Origin: Pocillopora verrucosa
Lineage: Eukaryota > Cnidaria > Anthozoa > Scleractinia > Pocilloporidae
Length of the DNA stretch: 64,000 nt
Direction of reading: 5' to 3'
Assembly (NCBI RefSeq): GCF_036669915.1
Contig: NC_089320.1
Coordinates: 3,340,129 to 3,404,128, forward strand
Part shown: positions 59,388 to 64,000 of the stretch, piece by piece
Position numbering within the stretch: position 1 is the stretch's first letter
Layout of the letters: every line of letters starts with the position of its first letter
Notes under the pieces: generated by a model
The model's input: only the letters and a program-made list of their open reading frames with translations
Database searches by the model: none
What the model was told of the DNA's origin: nothing
Made by a program: the position numbers and the translations under genes

Positions 59388-62300
59388 TTATGATACTAAC
59401 ATCATAAATTCCCTACCGTGATAACTGAATTTATTATCCACCACATCAATGTCGCCCTCCTTGATAAACTCAGCTAGGCCGTTTGGAGTGATGTCATATT
59501 TGAAGTCTTCAAATCGTTTTTTCAGCTCTCCAGCCGTCACAAACAAGTCATGGTTCGTATCGGTGGCTTTGAAATGACATAGGATTTTCTTGACATCATA
59601 TATACTTTTGTACGTCATGATTTTAGACTCCTCAGGACTGAGTTTGCCGTCAGCTGTGAAGAAAGGTATCATAGTAATTTCTGAGCTTTTCATGTAACAT
59701 TTCTAATGGTTAGATTTTAAGGAATAAAGTTTCTCTTCCTCTCTACAGCAAAGCAGGTTTGAACAGTTTAACAATGAAAGTTATGAATATGAAGATGATA
59801 TTGGCAGTAATGGACACCGTTCAAGCAGTAGTGAAAATAAGGCCTGAAGAAACGTTCAGGCCTGTACGGGATTTGAACCCATGACATCTGTGATACCGGT
59901 GCAGTGCTGTACTAACTGAGCTAACAAGCCAACTGCGGGTGGTAATTATGCTGGTTAGCAATAAACCCGTGAAGTGATAAAGCAATGACTGTGAACATAT
60001 GAAAGTCATATAAGTGAACTACGGATTAAGAAGTGAATATGAAATAAGTGTTGACATAACTGTTCTTTCCTGAGAAAAGGAGGAGTACCATTACGAATTC
60101 TTAGAAGCGGTTTCCGCCCACCCTAATATATACTTACTTTATTTCAAGCTATACATGCCATTTACCAGACTTTGTATCAATAAACTACACTCGTTTTCAG
60201 ACCTAATATGTCAGGATTTTTCTCTCTCTGTGAATCCACGTACAATACCTTTTTTGTAGAATAATCAAGCTTTGAATTGGGGTGAGCGTAAGGTACTAAT
60301 AAAAATCACCCAGGAGTTAAGCTAGCTGAAATAATATACAAAAAAAATACATACACAAAATACTACAAAAAAGCTTTCCGTTAGGAGCAGTACATACCTG
60401 TTAAGCTGATTTTTAATGCCGGCTTCATCATTTTTTAAGGCGATCGATGACGGAAAAATCGTTTTCATATGAAAAAGACTAATTAATTTGCGAGATTAAA
60501 TACCCCAACTTACGGACATAATGCCAAGAAGCTAAAAATCTTTGTCAGTTATTCTCCTGTACGTTCATTCGAAGATTTTCGTCATAACAAGAGATACTCT
60601 TACCGTTCAGATCGAATTCTTCTACATCACCCTTCCACTTTAATCCAAAGCTTTCCACTTCACTTTGGCTGGCAAATCCATCTCCGTTCAAGTCCATGTT
60701 TTCCACCAGAGCTAGAATGCAAAAAGCATTCGTTCAAGTCAATTGAAGCGAGCCAAAAATCAAAGTCAACGCCGTCACTGACTCCTGTTTTTTTTTAATC
60801 AGCCACGCATACGGAATAGGAATATCAATGTGCCACTCAATCATTAAATTTTCAATTGAAGTATTGGGTCATTTTTGTATAATAGTTGAAAAAAAATTAA
60901 CCTAATGCACTTCAGCCTTTCAATTTTTTTTTCCATTGGAGCCCACGCTAAATCAATTCCGACCGAGGACATCGCTAATTTTGATGAGAACTGCAATTTC
61001 AGCCAAAGAAATCATCTTTGAACGAATCCAAACAGATGACATTACGTGAAAAAATAAAGAAATAATAAAAACATACTTCAGACTAATTCTTTGATATGTA
61101 CTAGATTCGAATGGTGTATCATGGAATTTCCCATGAGTCTCTAGTGGTTCCGTGTTTACCCACTTAATTTTACACGAAGTTCTTGCATCAGATTTCAAAT
61201 GCGTTTGAATCGGCTTCCTGTAGTCTGTGATCTTAAGCTGGAAACTTAAGCTGGAAACCACTCCGCTTCGCGTCGTGGTTTCCTACGCTTATCTCGTGTT
61301 CTCCCAACCTCCCGCATGTTTACATCAGGCTATGTAAACACGGAAACCATTTTACATTTCTTCATTTGTGTGTGTAAAGGATGGGTTCACTATTTTATTG
61401 GCAGTCAATTTCCTAAAGTATCCTTTCTATACTCTGTAAGCGACGACTAATTCCCCCCCCCCCCTCTCCTATTAGCCCTAAAAACTATGTGATCCTCTCC
61501 AAAATTTCCCCCCTCCCCTCCCCGACCATGGATATTTACTGTTCCCGGAGGTAAAAGAGACTACTGAAAATATAAGATAGTTCTTATACCTGGGCAACCA
61601 TAGAGCTCCGTACGCATGGAGACATGTCCATGCCATGACCGTGGAAGAATTCGGATGAAACGTGCGAAGACTGCCCTTAGTTTGTGAAAAACAATAGTGT
61701 GCCGGTCCTTGTTTCCTACAAAATCCTAAACAAAATTTATAACCATAAGATAAAATCTCATTTATATCCTACAGCATGATACTGTTCTAAATTTACATGG
61801 TCAACCCAGCTGTATTTTAAGCCGCAGATCACGCCCGTGGCTAAGAAGACATAGGGCCTCATAAGTGTTAAGAAGGAAATAAAGTTATAATTTTTATTTT
61901 GTGAAAAATATGGCTTAAGTAACAAAGTGATTAACATAAATCGAAAATTTCTTTCACCTTGATTGCACTTTGTCCTGCAGCCACAGTGTAGAATTCAAAG
62001 TTTTCTCCATCATTACCGTACTGCAGCCTGTATTGGGTGACCCACTGATTCCAGTCGTATCTTCCCTGTGTGGCTACGCCCCTCACTGCTGTGTAACTAG
62101 TGAGAAGATCGATCTGTATCCACTGGTTTTGATCATTCCTACGGGAAGACCAAGCACCTCGCAGAGGTCCGTCTTTCTTAATGTTAAGTCGGCCACGTTT
62201 GGCACCGTGATTTATGTCCCATTCAGAAGAGGCAGAAAGTTGTTTGTCAGAAATTTCACCACTTTGCACGCCAAGAGGCTTGAGACATTCTGTATTTTTA

Positions 62301-63438
62301 TTTATTTTTTTTTTTTGTAAATGGATACAAAAATGGTTATAACCAACATTGAAGGTCACATGTATATGTAATATTAATAAGGATGATTTCACCAGCTTGA
62401 TCTAAAAAAGACTATTTACAGTAATTTGATGGGAGTTAATTAATCCAAACAGGTAAAGCTTGTCTTGATTTCTGTATAATACAGCTGTTTGGAGAAAGGT
62501 TGTCGGGAAAAAAAAGAGAATAAGTGCGCATGACATCCCCAAAAGGTATTGTGGGTTAATTTCAGATTACGGTTCATTGATCTGGACTTCAAGGAAATCT
62601 GAAAAAAACCTTACTGTGACATCGAGGCATCACAAGTTTGATGAGTTTATTTATTCATTTATTTTTCAGTCACGAAGGAAAGAAGTTAATCGTTCGTCGC
62701 AAAATGGCCAAAAAATCAACCGTTATCCGTGAAAGAAATTAACCCTTTGACACCCTTTAGAAGTAAAGATCAATAATAAGGATGTTAAAACGCTATTATC
62801 TTACTGGAAAAGCAGCCATAAAGCTCCGCTCTCATGGAAATGTGTCCGGTCCAACTGACAGGTCGAAAACGGATAAAACGTGCAGTAATTGGTGGATTCA
62901 GATTGTAACGAACTATGGTGTTTCTGTCCGTGTTACCAGTGAATTCCTGAGTAATAAAAAAAAAGGCATAAACATACCTTATAAGACCATGCTGTAGAAG
63001 TCTAGTGGACTTATATAGATATAGTTTTATAGATGTAGTTGGGCTCGGAAAATACTACGCGGCTCGCAAAACACCCCCGAGTATTAAACAAGGTGTATGT
63101 ACCCACCTTGATTGCAGATTGTCCTTGCTCTTTGTAGTACTGGAAGTTCACTCCATCCACAGCATACTGCAGCCTGTACTTGGTGACCCACTGGTTCCAG
63201 TCAGCCCTTCCCTGTGTGGCGATACCCGTCACTTGAGCATCTTCGTCAAAGAGATCAACCTGGAGCCACTGATTGCCGTCATTCCTGCGTGAGGACCAAG
63301 CGCCTCTCAGGCCGCCTTGTTTCTGTACATTCAGCCTACCGCGTCTAGCACCATGGTTCCAGTCCCACTCCGAAGAGACACTAAGCTGTCCGTCGGTGAT
63401 GTTACCGTTTTCGAGGCCGAGAGGTCCATCACAATCTC
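59388..63438 (-). CDS. Discoidin-discoidin-EF-hand protein (5' end outside window)
   Basis: Six exons are in frame: 63438-63107, 62946-62805, 62289-61958, 61725-61590, 60711-60604 and 59653-59388, giving about 438 residues. Two F5/8C (discoidin) domains come first, each split into a 332-nt and a 136-142-nt exon with identical phases. They share RGRLN, GAWSSRRND-NQW and DWNQWVT-YRLQY. EF-hands follow: DLNGDGFASQSE is complete in exon 5, DLNADGKLSPEE is split between exons 5 and 6, DTNHDLFVTAGE lies in exon 6, and a degenerate fourth lies near the end (DVVDNKFSYHGREF). The C-terminus ends MMLVS. Discoidin domains bind lipids or glycans at cell surfaces and EF-hands bind Ca, so a Ca-dependent extracellular adhesion role is inferred. 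A signal peptide is expected upstream of 63438; none was seen in the last 560 bp. The exon start has phase 1, so at least one more coding exon lies upstream. Confidence 0.9.
59820..60060 (-). mobile_element. tRNA-derived SINE (same family as 4505-4960)
   Basis: On the minus strand an upstream part (CACTTCACGGGTTTATTGCT, then CCAGCATAATTACCA) leads into the tRNA-like head, with A box TTAGCTCAGTTAG and B box GGGTTCAAATCCC. CAGGCCTGAACGTTTCTTCA and a short CACTACTGCTTGAACGG tail follow. This is the best-preserved head in the window. The element lies just upstream of the last exon of the discoidin gene, in its last intron. Confidence 0.85.
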
Positions 63439-64000
63439 CTGAATTTTTCATTTAAATAGATGATTAAAATCATAGATACGAAATGCTACAGTTAGCTAAT
63501 TCCACTTGTCTGGCAAGAAGGCCAATCTCAAAATGCCCAAAAACTTCTTTACTAAACAGGGTTTTGTGTGAAGTTTTTATTCTCATGCGAAACAAACGCA
63601 TTTCAGCAAGCAATGTTTTGCATTTGGCCCCAGTTTGAACTTCAGTGTTTTCAATATAACCTGGCTGTTGCGCCTAATTGACAATTACAGCCACAATTTC
63701 TACGTCACACTAGTTACATAGATTATTCATGCTGATCATTGACCATCTACTTAAGGTGACTCCCTGGACTATTCACGAATCAACCACCCTTCAGAGCACG
63801 AGTTACGAAAGGAAACATGGTACGTTTATCTTCAAGTTTTCGCTCAAGAAATCTACCAGTTCAGCAAACGATACAATAAGGCTTCTATTTTGGATGCAAA
63901 TTATTGATTAATGATGTTACCATGGCAACACCACCCCAATGACAGACAGATAAATTTCAATGATCGGCCTAAATACCTTGATATCCCTACTTTTCCTCGA
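63439..64000. other. Partial intron at window end
   Basis: This is intron sequence 5' of the first visible discoidin exon on the minus strand. No splice-compatible exon or repeat was recognised. Confidence 0.5.

Noticed and set aside
60953..61261. Extra exon of the discoidin gene (102-codon minus ORF)
   Set aside because: It has no domain similarity. The flanking exons already join in phase, and the joined reading continues directly from the second discoidin domain into the first EF-hand exon.

Overview
The window looks like nuclear DNA from a cnidarian, most likely a stony coral or another anthozoan. The signs are AT-rich, transposon-littered DNA, intronless rhodopsin-class GPCR genes in a local array, GT-AG spliced genes with metazoan domains (RCC2, copper amine oxidase, HYR, sushi, discoidin, EF-hand), and several tRNA-derived SINE and short inverted-repeat families. 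This assignment comes from gene content and style, not from a database comparison. All gene models were built by hand from splice signals, reading phase and domain continuity.

Region 1, about 1-22,400: a GPCR array. Four intact single-exon receptors lie at 2192-3103 (+), 8004-8927 (+), 13226-14137 (-) and 18039-18962 (-). Two decayed copies lie near 5040-5532 (-) and 21648-22080 (+). The flanks are duplicated along with the genes. Block A (about 270-4440) recurs inverted at about 11,620-16,130. Block B (about 5,040-9,000, pseudogene plus receptor back to back) recurs inverted at about 18,040-22,080. The array was therefore built by block duplication, giving the order A, B, inverted A, inverted B. 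It was later edited by a TTAA-flanked inverted-repeat element, local tandem duplications, a SINE tandem and a recent 346-bp copy of a pseudogene tail.

Region 2, about 23,000-33,850: two divergent, closely related membrane-anchored copper amine oxidase genes with two coding exons each. They are separated by about 5 kb that holds a tandem duplication and a THAP-like remnant. Both keep the topaquinone Tyr, the catalytic Asp and the three copper His residues, so both are predicted to be active cell-surface amine oxidases. A fold-back repeat follows the second gene.

Region 3, about 36,280-48,450: a complete RCC2 (TD-60-like) gene on the + strand with ten confidently placed coding exons. Its introns hold SINEs, MITE-like elements, minisatellites and four degenerating tandem copies of the 3' half of its eighth exon.

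Region 4, about 49,170-64,000: two minus-strand genes. The first (54151 down to 49170) encodes a secreted protein with signal peptide, two HYR domains, a sushi-like module and a conserved C-terminal module; every internal exon is symmetric phase 1-1. The second (63438 down to 59388) is cut by the window edge. It encodes two discoidin (F5/8C) domains followed by EF-hands, an extracellular Ca-binding and adhesion layout.
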